Assembly: GCF_028435365.1 (NCBI RefSeq)
Contig: NZ_JAGTJJ010000038.1
Coordinates: 42,665-106,664 of the forward strand
DNA: 64,000 bases
Direction of reading: 5' to 3'
Source: Polyangium jinanense
GTDB lineage: Bacteria > Myxococcota > Polyangia > Polyangiales > Polyangiaceae
The translations under genes were made by a program, and so were the position numbers. Below the pieces are notes generated by a model that saw only the letters and a list, made by a program, of their open reading frames with translations, was not told where the DNA came from and searched no databases. Below, one piece after another: positions 36,900-46,019 of the stretch; position 1 is the stretch's first letter; each line of letters begins with the position of its first letter.

Positions 36900-37765
36900 G
36901 TCTCGAACGGCTCGCGGACACGGGGCTACCGTTCAATCGCAAGGAGCGGTATTTCACGGGCACCGTCTTGCCCATGCTCGTCTGCGCGCACGATTTCGCG
37001 CACTTCGGGCGGCTCACCACGCTCGCGGGGCTGGGCCCCGTGGAGGTCGACGCGAGCCCCGGCGGGGCGAACGTGCAGTTTTTCACGGAGTATGGCTTTG
37101 CGGAGTCGCTGTTCGGCGAAGAGGCCGAACGCCGATTCCCCGAGGCACCAACGAGCCGCGATACCCCCGACGTCCTGGTCTACGTGGACGGACCTCGCCG
37201 CGTGCTGCTCGCCATCGAGGCGAAGATGTACGACAAACCAACGGCTGCGGAGCTCGAAGAACAGCTCCGAGCACAGGCGGGGATCGTGGCGTATCTCCGG
37301 GACAAACTCGGGGTCGCGCAGGAGAACGTCGCCCACGTGGCGCTGCTCCCCGCGGGGCTCGCGCGGAGGGTGGGGGACCTGTCGGTCCGTACCATCACGT
37401 GGGAGGACGTGCTCTCTGCTTACGCCGACGTGGGGCCGCCCTATTTCGTCGAAATGCTCCGCGTGGGGCTCGCGCGGTACGACGCGCTTCTGGCCAGGCG
37501 CGACGTGGCGTTCGGCGCGAATGCCGAGACGAAGCTTTCGGGGGAGGAGATCGTCCGGCAATTCCAGGCAGGGATGCTGACGTTCACGCGGATGGGGCGA
37601 CGGGGCGGTCTTGCAGGTCCGGAGCTCCGGGAGGACATCACGTCGGGCGCGTGGCGGACGTTCCGGTACGAATGTAGCTCGAAGGTCGTCGACAATCGAA
37701 ATTGGTTTGGCGTGGCCGATTTCGTGACCAGGGTCCGCGCGGCGTCGACGGGCGAAGAGGGGTGA
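36896..37765 (+). CDS. PD-(D/E)xK nuclease-like protein
   Basis: Protein of 289 residues from TTG 36896, overlapping the previous stop (TTGA), with AAGGGAGA just upstream. The core TPDVLVYVDG followed by VLLAIEAKMYD gives D...ExK, and an earlier Glu lies in NRKERYFTGT; together these fit the PD-(D/E)xK phosphodiesterase fold of restriction-type nucleases. The C-terminal 150 residues are helical and unassigned. Third gene of the coupled operon. A defence or DNA/RNA-processing role is inferred. The operon has no obvious methyltransferase or helicase partner. Confidence 0.75.
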   Translation: MSLERLADTGLPFNRKERYFTGTVLPMLVCAHDFAHFGRLTTLAGLGPVEVDASPGGANVQFFTEYGFAESLFGEEAERRFPEAPTSRDTPDVLVYVDGPRRVLLAIEAKMYDKPTAAELEEQLRAQAGIVAYLRDKLGVAQENVAHVALLPAGLARRVGDLSVRTITWEDVLSAYADVGPPYFVEMLRVGLARYDALLARRDVAFGANAETKLSGEEIVRQFQAGMLTFTRMGRRGGLAGPELREDITSGAWRTFRYECSSKVVDNRNWFGVADFVTRVRAASTGEEG

Positions 37766-37953
37766 TGGCTCCCTCCCTCAGCCGCCGCTGGGAGCAGGGC
37801 TAGGTGGCTCCGTAAGAGCCTCGGCGATCCGCTGGTAAGAAGCATCACCGCAGCGTTACGAACGCTTACAAGGTTACGACAAAGTCGCGACGGACATGCT
37901 GAGGCTGACGCGGCACGGTGGTCCCCGGGGGGCCATCGAGGAGTGGAGCCATA

Positions 37954-39651
37954 ATGAAACGCATGTCTTGGACGACCTTGGGAATCGCCGGCGCTGCAAT
38001 CGCTATCCTTGCCGGCTGCGGGAGCGACGACGGAGCGGCGAGCGACACGGGAGGTGCTGCGGGAGGCGGCGGGAGCGGCACGCCGACGGCCATTGCCTGG
38101 AGCCCGTGCCCCATCCTCACCGATGGGGCAGGGAAGGAGGCCGAGTGCGCCACGGTCGACGTCCCGCTCGACTGGGATCACCCCGAGGGCACGCAAATAC
38201 AAGTCTTCGTGAAGCGCATTCCCGGGACCGGGACCGAACGCCGGCAGGTCTGGCTTTTGACGGGCGGGCCGGGTGGCTCCGGCGCCGGGCTCGAGGAGGC
38301 GCTCGCGGTGCCGCTCCAGGCGCTCTCGCCGTCGAGCGACATCTATCTCGTCGATCATCGGGGCGTGGGGCGCTCGTCTCGGCTCGGATGCCCCGACCAG
38401 GAAGTGCCCGGCATGGACGGCATTGATCCGAACGAGTGGGCCGCGTGCCTCGCGCACCTCGACGCGACCCTCGGGCCGGACCTCGGCCATTTCAACACGA
38501 CGAACGCCGCGCGCGACGTCGGCGCCCTCATCGAGCGGACCCGCGCTCCCGGACAGGAGGCGCACGTCTACGGCGTCTCGTACGGCACGTACTGGGCGCA
38601 GCGGTACCTCCAGCTCTTCCCGGACCAACCGACCTCCGTGACGCTCGACGGCCTTTGCCAGGCGGGTCTCTGCTCGCTCACGACATTCGATCGCTGGGTC
38701 GATCACGTCGGCCGGAAGTTCATGGGGGCGTGCGGCGCAGACGCGTTCTGCGGCGACAAACTCGGGGCGGATCCGCTCGCCGCCATGGGCGCGTTCCTCG
38801 ACGGCATCGACGAAAAGAAGTGCGAGGGAATCACGAACCTCGGCGTCACGCGGGGCCTCGCGAAGCAACTCTTCGCGGCCCTCGTCGCGACGCTGGAAAC
38901 GCGCGCGCTCGTCCCCGCGCTCGTCTACCGAGGCAATCGGTGCGCGCCGTCGGACGTCGCTGCGTTCGAGCACCTCATCGGCTTCTTGACGGCGCCGCCT
39001 GCCTCGTCCGCGGCAAACCCGGACGCGTACCTGTACTCGCAGGTGCTCTCGTTCAACGTCGCCATTTCGGAGATGATGGAGCTCGATCCGCTCCCGCTCG
39101 CCGAAGCCCAGTCGATCCAGGATCAGGCGTTCTTCTGGACGGGCGACGTCGCCACCGAATACGCCCTCTTCGACGCGTGGCCGCGTTATGCCCGCGACGC
39201 GTACGTCGGCAAATACGCGCCGACCACCGTCCCGATGCTCATGATGAACGGTACGCTCGATCCGCAGACGCCCATCGAATTCGCGGACGAGATCGCGCCG
39301 AACTACACCCAGCCCCATCAAACCTTCGTCGCGTTCCCCGACGCACCCCACGCGCTCGTCATGCGGACGCCGACGATGGATCCGCCGCATACGCCGTGCG
39401 CGCTCTCGATGTTCGCAAGCTTCGTGGCGGATCCAGAGGCGCCCGTGGATGCGGCCTGCATCGCGGAGCTCATGCCTCTCGACTTCCACGGCGATCCGGC
39501 GATGGCCGGGGCCCTGCTCGGCGCGGCGGATCTGTGGGAGGACGGCGGCAAGGCGCAAGCGCCGGAGACCGGGGCGCGCGCGGACCGCGCATTCGACGAG
39601 GTCCGGCGCGCATTCCAGCGGGCCCGCCAGGGAGCCCCGTTCCCGCGCTGA
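37954..39651 (+). CDS. Secreted alpha/beta hydrolase lipoprotein (tripeptidyl-aminopeptidase-like)
   Basis: Exported serine hydrolase of 565 residues. The lipoprotein signal ends LAGC (about residue 23), followed by a Gly/Ser linker. Catalytic triad candidates: Ser in GVSYGTYWA, Asp in NGTLDPQTP and His in DAPHALVM; the oxyanion HG-like loop is LTGGPGGSG and the VDHRGVGRS stretch follows, as in prolyl/tripeptidyl aminopeptidases of the SlpD/SlpE type. It would trim peptides outside the cytoplasm. ATG 37954 is chosen over 37918 for the signal peptide and a GGAG 9 bases upstream. It converges on the histidine kinase at 39660. Confidence 0.9.
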   Translation: MKRMSWTTLGIAGAAIAILAGCGSDDGAASDTGGAAGGGGSGTPTAIAWSPCPILTDGAGKEAECATVDVPLDWDHPEGTQIQVFVKRIPGTGTERRQVWLLTGGPGGSGAGLEEALAVPLQALSPSSDIYLVDHRGVGRSSRLGCPDQEVPGMDGIDPNEWAACLAHLDATLGPDLGHFNTTNAARDVGALIERTRAPGQEAHVYGVSYGTYWAQRYLQLFPDQPTSVTLDGLCQAGLCSLTTFDRWVDHVGRKFMGACGADAFCGDKLGADPLAAMGAFLDGIDEKKCEGITNLGVTRGLAKQLFAALVATLETRALVPALVYRGNRCAPSDVAAFEHLIGFLTAPPASSAANPDAYLYSQVLSFNVAISEMMELDPLPLAEAQSIQDQAFFWTGDVATEYALFDAWPRYARDAYVGKYAPTTVPMLMMNGTLDPQTPIEFADEIAPNYTQPHQTFVAFPDAPHALVMRTPTMDPPHTPCALSMFASFVADPEAPVDAACIAELMPLDFHGDPAMAGALLGAADLWEDGGKAQAPETGARADRAFDEVRRAFQRARQGAPFPR

Positions 39652-39659
39652 CGGCGAAT

Positions 39660-41030
39660 TCAACGTTCGACGGGCGTCTCGGCGGGCCCCGGCCACGAGA
39701 GGATCAGCCGCGCGCCGCCGAGATCGCTGCTCTCGGCGCTCGCGCATCCGGCGTGGGCTTGCATCACGCGGTGCACGATCGCGAGCCCGAGGCCGTGCCC
39801 GCCCGTCGATCGACTGCGGCTCGCGTCGAGCCGCTCGAACGGCAAGAAGATACGCGCGCGCTGCTCGGGGGGAATGCCCGGGCCGTCGTCGTCCACCATG
39901 ACCACCGATCGCGCTCCGGCTGAAATTCGAACGACAATCCGGGCGCGCGCGTGGCGCTGGGCATTCCGCACGAGGTTGCTCACCGCCCGCCGGAGGTGCC
40001 GGGGATCTCCGATACCCACGGCGGGCGCGGGCGCGTCGATTTCGATGGAAAGGTCCGGGGAGAGCGGCGCGAGCTCCTGCACGACGCCTTCCACCAGGTC
40101 GACGAGGTCGAGCGTGACCGCCTCGAGAGGCGGCGCCCCGGGCTGGAGGCGCGCGTAGGCGAGTAGCTCTTCGACGAGCGCCTCCATCTCACCCACGTCC
40201 TTCACCATCGCGTCGAGGTGGGCGCGCGCGTCCGGCGCCTCGATGGCGGCCGTGCTCGCTTCGAGGGCGAAATGCAAACGCGCGATGGGCGTGCGCAGCT
40301 CGTGCGAAATCGCCTGCAGCGTCGCCTGTTGCTCGTCGGCTGAACGCTGGAGCCGCTCGGCCATGGCATTGAAGCAGCGCGCGAGGTGCGCGACCGGCTC
40401 GGGCGCGGAAGTATTTACGCGCGCGTCGAGCCGACCTTCGCCGAAGGTGCTCGCCGCGTCCGCGAGCCGTGTCACGTGCCGCGCGATCGGGCGCGTGAGC
40501 GCGAGAATGGCCACGCCGAGCAGCAAAAGCAGCACCACGAGGTCGCGCCCGAAGAGCTCGATCAGCACCTCGACGGGGGGGCCGAGATCGAGATCCTGCA
40601 CGAGGACGCGACCCGACCCTTCAAGGGGCAGATAAAGCAGGAGATGCTCGCTCGCGGGTCCTCGGGCCCGGACCCAGGCCGCTGGCTCGCCGGCCTCGAG
40701 GCGGCGGCGCGTGAAAGCGGGCATCTCGGAGTCGAGCACCTCCGGCGCGGGCCTGAGCTTGATGGGGTAGTGGAAATGGGGCTGCCAGCGCGCGACGACG
40801 GAATCCCACTGCTCGACCGGGTGGGCGCGGAGCGCCTCCTGCATGAGCCAGTGGTTGCCGTCCGTGAGCTCGACGTAATGCTCGGCGATCCGCGCCGCCT
40901 GGGCCTCGAGCTCCGCAGGCGAGGCGGTGCTCGGGTGGGTGCGCCTCGCGGCCGAGCCTGCGACGAGCACCGCGGCCAGCGCGAGGGCCACGACGATACC
41001 GGCGTAAAACCGCAGAAAAAGGTTGTTCAT
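39660..41030 (-). CDS. Sensor histidine kinase, RstB-like
   Basis: Inner-membrane sensor of 456 residues: first span about 4-27, periplasmic domain about 30-150, second span about 155-178, HAMP, HisKA with phospho-His in AISHELRTPIAR (near 246) and HATPase with VSNLVRNAQRHA, DDGPGIP and GGHGLGLAIV. The end, RLDASRSRSTGGHGLGLAIVH, then SDLGGARLILSWP, closely follows E. coli RstB. Its start overlaps the response-regulator stop by 4 bases (ATGA), so the pair is one operon, transcribed regulator first. Signal unknown. Confidence 0.92.
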   Translation of the reverse strand: MNNLFLRFYAGIVVALALAAVLVAGSAARRTHPSTASPAELEAQAARIAEHYVELTDGNHWLMQEALRAHPVEQWDSVVARWQPHFHYPIKLRPAPEVLDSEMPAFTRRRLEAGEPAAWVRARGPASEHLLLYLPLEGSGRVLVQDLDLGPPVEVLIELFGRDLVVLLLLLGVAILALTRPIARHVTRLADAASTFGEGRLDARVNTSAPEPVAHLARCFNAMAERLQRSADEQQATLQAISHELRTPIARLHFALEASTAAIEAPDARAHLDAMVKDVGEMEALVEELLAYARLQPGAPPLEAVTLDLVDLVEGVVQELAPLSPDLSIEIDAPAPAVGIGDPRHLRRAVSNLVRNAQRHARARIVVRISAGARSVVMVDDDGPGIPPEQRARIFLPFERLDASRSRSTGGHGLGLAIVHRVMQAHAGCASAESSDLGGARLILSWPGPAETPVER

Positions 41031-41752
41031 CGCTCCCTCGCGAAGAGGTAGCCGCGGCCACGCACGGTGCGGATGAGCCGATGCGGCGGCTCGTCGTCGC
41101 CGAGCTTTTTGCGGAGCTTGCAGATGCGCATGTCGATGGATCGGTCGAGCCCATCGAACGTGATGCCCCGGAGCTCGGCGACGAGCTCGTCACGCGACAG
41201 CACCGCCGGGGCGCGCGAGGCGAGCAGCCAGAGGAGCTCGAACTCCGCGTCGGTGAGCAAGATGGGCGCGCCGCTCCGCGTGACGGCCCGGCGCTCGGCA
41301 TCGATCTCGAGGTCACCCGAGGTGATCCGCGCGCGAGGCTCGTCCGAGGGCGCCGAGGGGGCTCGCGCTCCGCGGCGCAGGAGGGCGCGCAGCCGCGCGA
41401 GCAGCACCTGCGGACGCACGGGCTTCGCGAGGTAGTCGTCGGCCCCGGTATCGAGCGCGACGACCTCGTGAATGTCCTCGTCCTGCGCGGTGAGCACGAG
41501 GATGAACCCGGGATAACCGGCGCGCACCGCACGACAAACCTCGAGCCCGCCCGTGCCGGGGAGCAACATGTCGAGAATCACGCAATCGGGCGGATCGCCG
41601 AGGATGCTCGATATCGCCTCAAGGCCGTCGGCGACGCTCCCGACACGAAAGCCCTGACCCACGAGGAATGTCTGGATCAGCCCGGCGAGCCGCTCGTCAT
41701 CCTCGACCAAGAGGATACGCGGCTGCCACTCGACGTCTCGATCTCGTTTCAT
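41027..41752 (-). CDS. OmpR-family response regulator, RstA-like
   Basis: Protein of 241 residues: receiver domain (acidic pocket LLVEDDE, phospho-acceptor Asp in CVILDMLLPG, Thr/Lys switch in VLTAQ and LAKPV) and a C-terminal winged-helix DNA-binding domain ending TVRGRGYLF. The stretch GITFDGLDRSIDMRICKLRKKLGDD is characteristic of RstA-type regulators. Partner of the kinase at 39660, four bases of overlap. It probably controls envelope or acid/stress genes as in relatives, but targets here are unknown. Confidence 0.92.
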   Translation of the reverse strand: MKRDRDVEWQPRILLVEDDERLAGLIQTFLVGQGFRVGSVADGLEAISSILGDPPDCVILDMLLPGTGGLEVCRAVRAGYPGFILVLTAQDEDIHEVVALDTGADDYLAKPVRPQVLLARLRALLRRGARAPSAPSDEPRARITSGDLEIDAERRAVTRSGAPILLTDAEFELLWLLASRAPAVLSRDELVAELRGITFDGLDRSIDMRICKLRKKLGDDEPPHRLIRTVRGRGYLFARER

Positions 41753-41845
41753 GCGCAGAGCTTCCAGCCATACGGGCCTCGCTGCGCGCTCGGCGCACGA
41801 AACCGCCGCGCCGGAACGGCGGTTCGTGGAGATCGCCGGGGAATT

Positions 41846-43033
41846 TCAGCGGACCAAGAGCGGCAGCTTGCGCACGCCGGTCATGTTCGGGCTGGGGATG
41901 AACGCCGGCGGCGCCTCGGGATCCATGCGCAGGCGTGGGAAACGATCGAACAGGATGTTGAGCGCGACCCGCCCTTCCAGCCGAGCCAGGGGCGCGCCGA
42001 GGCAGAAATGGATGCCTCGTCCGAAGGCCACGTGCGGGTTCGGGTCACGGGACGCGTCGAACACGTTCGGATTCGTGAACTGCCTTGGATCTCGGTTGGC
42101 CGCCGCGATCCACACCATGAGGAGCTTGTCCGCGGGGATCGTCTTTCCGCCGAGCTCGACCGCGCTCGTCGTGGACCGGGCGACGGCCGCGAACGGGCTG
42201 AAGAAGCGCAGCGATTCCTCGATGGCACCGGGCACCAACGACCGGTCCGCGCGCACCTTCGCCCCTTCCTCCGGGTGCGCGTCCAGACACAGCACCGTGT
42301 TGCCGAGCAACATGGTCGTGGTGATGTGCCCCGCGACCAAAAGGATGTTCGCGAAATTGGCGACCTCGGTCTCGGTGAGGCGGTCGCCGTCCACTTCGGC
42401 CTCGACGAGCTTGGTGAGCAGGTCCTCGCGTGGCTTCTGCCTGCGTTCGGCGGCGTGTTTCCCGAGGTAGTCGAGCAGGAGCTGGCTCTGCTCGAGCGCC
42501 ACCTTTACCTGGCGCTCCTGCTCCTCGGAGCGATTGACGAGGGAGAACTGCGTGGAGCTCTCCAGCATCTTGTCGACCCATTGCTTGAACATGTCACGGT
42601 CGCTGCTGGGCACCCCCAAAAGCTCGGCGATGACGATGACCGGAAGCGGGTACGCGAGATCGGCTACGAGCTCCAGCCGATCCTGCCCGTCCACCGCGTC
42701 GAGTAGCTCGTGGGTCAGACGCGCGATTCGCGGCTCGAGATCCGCGACGACCTTCGGCGTGAAGGCGTGACTGACGAGACTCCGGAGCTTCTTGTGCTCC
42801 GGTGGGTCCATCTGCACCAGGTTCCCCTCGACGGATCGCCTGATCTCCGGGACCAGACGCATGGTGTTGGACGAGAACACGCCGGGATCGCCGAGGATCC
42901 GCAGCGTCTCCGCATATCCGTAGACGTTCCACATCCCGAGCTCGGGAGCGAATCGGACGGGTTCGTCCGGGACTTGTCCGCGTAGCCAGAACTGCGCTTT
43001 GTGAATGCCCCAGGTGTCGGCCAGGTTCGTCAT
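41846..43033 (-). CDS. Cytochrome P450 (PksS/CYP107-like)
   Basis: Soluble P450 monooxygenase of 395 residues. Heme-binding signature FGRGIHFCLGAPLAR with axial Cys near 345; K-helix ExxR in EESLRFF; I-helix AGHITTT in place of the common AGxET. The N-terminus (MTNLADTWGIHKAQFWLRG) and overall pattern resemble the Bacillus polyketide hydroxylase PksS group. It lies 36 bases downstream of, and in the same direction as, a TetR regulator, so it is probably induced when that repressor binds its ligand. No ferredoxin or reductase gene is adjacent. Substrate unknown. Confidence 0.92.
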   Translation of the reverse strand: MTNLADTWGIHKAQFWLRGQVPDEPVRFAPELGMWNVYGYAETLRILGDPGVFSSNTMRLVPEIRRSVEGNLVQMDPPEHKKLRSLVSHAFTPKVVADLEPRIARLTHELLDAVDGQDRLELVADLAYPLPVIVIAELLGVPSSDRDMFKQWVDKMLESSTQFSLVNRSEEQERQVKVALEQSQLLLDYLGKHAAERRQKPREDLLTKLVEAEVDGDRLTETEVANFANILLVAGHITTTMLLGNTVLCLDAHPEEGAKVRADRSLVPGAIEESLRFFSPFAAVARSTTSAVELGGKTIPADKLLMVWIAAANRDPRQFTNPNVFDASRDPNPHVAFGRGIHFCLGAPLARLEGRVALNILFDRFPRLRMDPEAPPAFIPSPNMTGVRKLPLLVR

Positions 43034-43069
43034 TGCGGTTCCCCTTTCCGCGCGCTTCCGGGTCCGGGA

Positions 43070-43762
43070 TCAGCCGGGCTCGGCGGCGTAGATCCATTTG
43101 CGATAGCAGGCGATGAGATCTTCGAAAACTGCGCAGAGCTCGGCGGCGGCTGCCGCCATCGCCTCCTTCCGTGGCTCGCCGGCAGGCTCGAAGGCATGCC
43201 GGATGGTGTGGGCCAGGGCGTCGGCCCTGGCTGAGAGGTCGAGGCTTTCAAGCCCGAGGTCGACGGTGCCGAGCAGGTAGAACCCGGCCGACGCGGCCCG
43301 CATCGCATAGACGATGTTCGGGATATCCGCGCGGAGCAGGCCGTGGCGGGTCATCATCTCGAGGGACCGGTCGGCCGCGAGCAGCTCCTTTTGCCCGACC
43401 GGGCCCTCCCTCAGCTTGCCGAGCAATTCGACGTTTCCGATCGCCAGCGCCATCGTGAGCGGCCTCTGATGGACGGCCAGAAACTTGCTCCGCGCGAAGC
43501 GGTGGGGCCTGATTTCGGCAGGATCCTTGCGCAATCCGTCCAGCAGCTCCTCGACGAGAAGGATGGATTCACGCCGGAGCAGCGCCTGGAAGAGCTGCTC
43601 CTTGGAGCGCCAGTGCAGGTACACCGTGCCCTTGCCGATGTCCGCCTGCTTGGAGATGTCCTCGATGGTCACCTTCCGGTAGCCCATGCGCAAGAGCAGC
43701 GTGCCCGCGGCGTCGAGGATCCGGTCGGCGCGGCTTTGGGCCTGTTGCGGGCGTTGGGACAC
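43070..43762 (-). CDS. TetR-family transcriptional repressor
   Basis: Regulator of 230 residues. N-terminal helix-turn-helix: RILDAAGTLLLRMGYRKVTIEDISK then GKGTVYLHWRSKEQLFQALL. The C-terminal ligand-binding helical domain is unassigned. It is transcribed ahead of the P450 gene (36-base gap) and likely autoregulates the pair through the perfect inverted repeat at 43780-43819 just before its start. Confidence 0.9.
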   Translation of the reverse strand: MSQRPQQAQSRADRILDAAGTLLLRMGYRKVTIEDISKQADIGKGTVYLHWRSKEQLFQALLRRESILLVEELLDGLRKDPAEIRPHRFARSKFLAVHQRPLTMALAIGNVELLGKLREGPVGQKELLAADRSLEMMTRHGLLRADIPNIVYAMRAASAGFYLLGTVDLGLESLDLSARADALAHTIRHAFEPAGEPRKEAMAAAAAELCAVFEDLIACYRKWIYAAEPG

Positions 43763-43779
43763 GGGCGGGCGCTCCTTGC

Positions 43780-43819
43780 TGACCTGTTGACCAGATTTGA
43801 GAAGCTGGTCAACAGGTCA
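43780..43819. promoter_or_regulatory. TetR operator: perfect 15-bp inverted repeat
   Basis: TGACCTGTTGACCAG (43780-43794) and its exact reverse complement (43805-43819) are separated by 10 bases, 18 bases upstream of the TetR start. Within each arm TGACC occurs twice, three bases apart, so two dimers could bind. Position and symmetry make it the likely operator for the TetR-P450 operon. Confidence 0.75.
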
Positions 43820-43890
43820 CGCGAAGGTAGCAGCCTACGCATCGGTGGCAAGGGGGAAACGGATGGGGGTCGCGCCGGGAGCGGTGGCCG

Positions 43891-44712
43891 TCAGCGCAAG
43901 AGGCGCACCGTCGCTTCTGCGACGCCAGCCGCCGACGCCGGGTTCTGCCCCGTGACGAGTCGCTCGCTCACGACCACCTGCTTTTGCCAGTTCGGCGCCG
44001 GCACGAATCGCGCCCCGCGCTCCACGAGTTTGTCCTCCAGCAGGAACGGCACCACCTTCTCGAGCTTGACCGCGCGCTCCTCCTCGTTCGTGAATGCGCT
44101 GATCTGCTTGCCTGCCACGAGGTATTCGCCCGTCGAGAGCCGGACGTTCACCAGCGCGGCCGGGCCGTGACAAACCGCGGCCACGACGCCGCCTCGCTCG
44201 TAGATCTTCGCCGCGACACTCGCGAAGGCGACGTTGTCCGGGAAATCCCACATCGTACCGTGACCACCCGCAAAAAGAATCGCGTCGTATGCCGCGGGAT
44301 CGACCTTCTCCGCAGGCGTGCTCGCGTGGAGCCGTGCGACGATCTCCGCGTCGTCGAGGAACGCCGCCTGCACCGGATCCTTGCGGTCCACGCCGTCGAG
44401 CGGCACCTGGCCTCCCTTGACCGAGGCGAAATCAATCGCGAACCCCGCCTCTTTGAAGACGGCATACGGGTGCGCGACCTCGGGCAGGTAAGCGCCGGTG
44501 CTCTCGCCCGTATCGCCTTTCTTGTCGTGGCTGGTCGTCGCAATGAGGACACGCTTGGTCATGGATTTTTCCTCCCTCTTGGATGTCGAGACGTCTGAAG
44601 GATGGGGCGACGGGGCGCCGCCACAAGCGACGAGCCCCGCCGCGGCGAGCAGCGTGAGCAGCACGACGCGACGCCCACCCGCCGTGTCGGAGCCGGAAGT
44701 TCGGTTCGTCAT
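43891..44712 (-). CDS. DJ-1/PfpI (Hsp31-like) protein with possible lipoprotein leader
   Basis: The class I glutamine-amidotransferase-like domain is complete: Glu in GAYLPEVAHPY, nucleophile Cys in VAAVCHGPAAL and GGHGTMWDFP, as in Hsp31/glyoxalase-III-type chaperone and deglycase proteins. Two starts compete. ATG 44712 gives 273 residues with a lipoprotein signal (GGRRVVLLTLLAAAGLVAC), which would export the protein. ATG 44562 gives a 223-residue cytosolic protein and has a far stronger ribosome site (AGGGAGG, 7-8 bases). The gene is divergent from a LysR regulator that may control it. Confidence 0.85.
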   Translation of the reverse strand: MTNRTSGSDTAGGRRVVLLTLLAAAGLVACGGAPSPHPSDVSTSKREEKSMTKRVLIATTSHDKKGDTGESTGAYLPEVAHPYAVFKEAGFAIDFASVKGGQVPLDGVDRKDPVQAAFLDDAEIVARLHASTPAEKVDPAAYDAILFAGGHGTMWDFPDNVAFASVAAKIYERGGVVAAVCHGPAALVNVRLSTGEYLVAGKQISAFTNEEERAVKLEKVVPFLLEDKLVERGARFVPAPNWQKQVVVSERLVTGQNPASAAGVAEATVRLLR

Positions 44713-44779
44713 GGCCTGGAGGTTAGCGGCGGATGCGGCTGCCCGGTAGAGGACGGCTTGTGAAAGCATTTGTGCTACC

Positions 44780-45718
44780 GTGTTTCAAATGATCGCCCCC
44801 GCGCTCGCCGGCAGCTTGCCCAGCATCGAGGCGTTTTGTCGTACGTACGAGGCCGGGAGCTTCACCGCCGCGGCCCGCGCCCTCTCCGTCACCCCGCAAG
44901 CCACGAGCCGCAGCGTCGCCCGCCTCGAACACGCCCTCGGCGTCACTCTCTTTCGCCGCACCACGCGGAGCCTCGCCCCGACCGAGCACGGCCGCCGTTA
45001 TTATGCGTTGTGCGTGCAAGCCCTCTCCCTGCTCGCGGCCGGCGAGCGGGACCTCGCGAGCGGACGCGCGCTCGTCGAGGGGCGCGTGCGTATCAGCGCA
45101 CCCACGACGTACGGGCATCATCGCCTCCTGCCGATCCTCGGGGTCTTTCGCGACCGATATCCCGGCGTCCGCGTCGAGGTCAACGTCACGAACCGCAACG
45201 TCGACTTCGTGCGCGACGGCCACGACCTCGCCATTCGAATGGGCACCATCCAGGACAAGACGCTCGTCGCGCGCAAGCTCGGCGATTTTCCGCTCGGCGT
45301 TTATGCGAGCCCGTCGTACCTCTCGCGGCACGGCGCGCCGCGCTCGCCCGAAGACTTGTCCGAACACGCCTGCGTCGCATTCTTGATGCCGAGCTCGGGC
45401 CGGGTCTTACCGTGGACCTTCCACCCTGCGCCGCGCAACTTCGTCCCGGATGCGCCGTACACGTGCTCGGACGACGCGCTCGGCGTGATCGGGCTCTCGC
45501 GTGCGGGCGTTGGCCTCGTGCAGATGTACGATTTCCTGGTGGAAGAAGACGTGGCGCGCGGGAGCCTGGTCGAGGTCCTCACGCCTTTCCGCGGGGCGAG
45601 TCGGCCCTTTTCGTTGATTCATCCGAGAGGGACCGTTCTACCCCCAGCCGCGCGCGTGCTGAAAGAGTTCGTCCTGTCCGACGCGCGGGAGCGGCAAGCG
45701 CCACACGTGGCTCGTTAG
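44780..45718 (+). CDS. LysR-family transcriptional regulator
   Basis: Regulator of 312 residues (309 from ATG 44789). Helix-turn-helix SFTAAARALSVTPQATSRSVARLEHALGVTLFRR, then a periplasmic-binding-protein-like effector domain. Members usually activate a divergent target, here the DJ-1/PfpI gene 67 bases away. In the gap TGAAA (44761-44765) faces TTTCA (44783-44787), a possible half-site pair overlapping its own start. GTG 44780 and ATG 44789 are both possible. Confidence 0.9.
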   Translation: MFQMIAPALAGSLPSIEAFCRTYEAGSFTAAARALSVTPQATSRSVARLEHALGVTLFRRTTRSLAPTEHGRRYYALCVQALSLLAAGERDLASGRALVEGRVRISAPTTYGHHRLLPILGVFRDRYPGVRVEVNVTNRNVDFVRDGHDLAIRMGTIQDKTLVARKLGDFPLGVYASPSYLSRHGAPRSPEDLSEHACVAFLMPSSGRVLPWTFHPAPRNFVPDAPYTCSDDALGVIGLSRAGVGLVQMYDFLVEEDVARGSLVEVLTPFRGASRPFSLIHPRGTVLPPAARVLKEFVLSDARERQAPHVAR

Positions 45719-46019
45719 CGCTGGACCCGGGGTCGATGAACTGCGCAACGCGCAGTTCATCGAACAGGCCGAGTTAAGACCGGCGACGACCCTGCCTGCC
45801 AAGACCGCGGCGCTGACGGTTCAACGGGCCACGCGCCCGTCGCCAGAGTGCAATGCTCCTTCGCGGTCTTGCCACCGACCTGTGGGAAGAACTGCGCATC
45901 GCGCAGTTCTTCCCCAAATGGTCCAGGGCTGGCCCTGGTTCGGGTCGAGGGGCGAACAGCCCCCGCGGGGCCCGGGGCAGCGCCCCGGCGCGGCGGTTTG
46001 CGATGAGACCAATGCTCAG
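45717..46019. repeat. Composite inverted repeat element, copy C (reverse orientation, R arm truncated)
   Basis: Begins at the LysR stop with a shortened R arm (from GCTGGACCCGGGG, then the GATGAACTGCGC/GCGCAGTTCATC stem with a loop change), a spacer (about 45760-45885) with AAGACCGGCG and GGTCTTGCC facing each other, then the full L arm in reverse, and the outer motif GATGAGACCAATGCTCAG at 46002-46019. The following 250 bases to the next gene show nothing recognisable. Confidence 0.85.
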
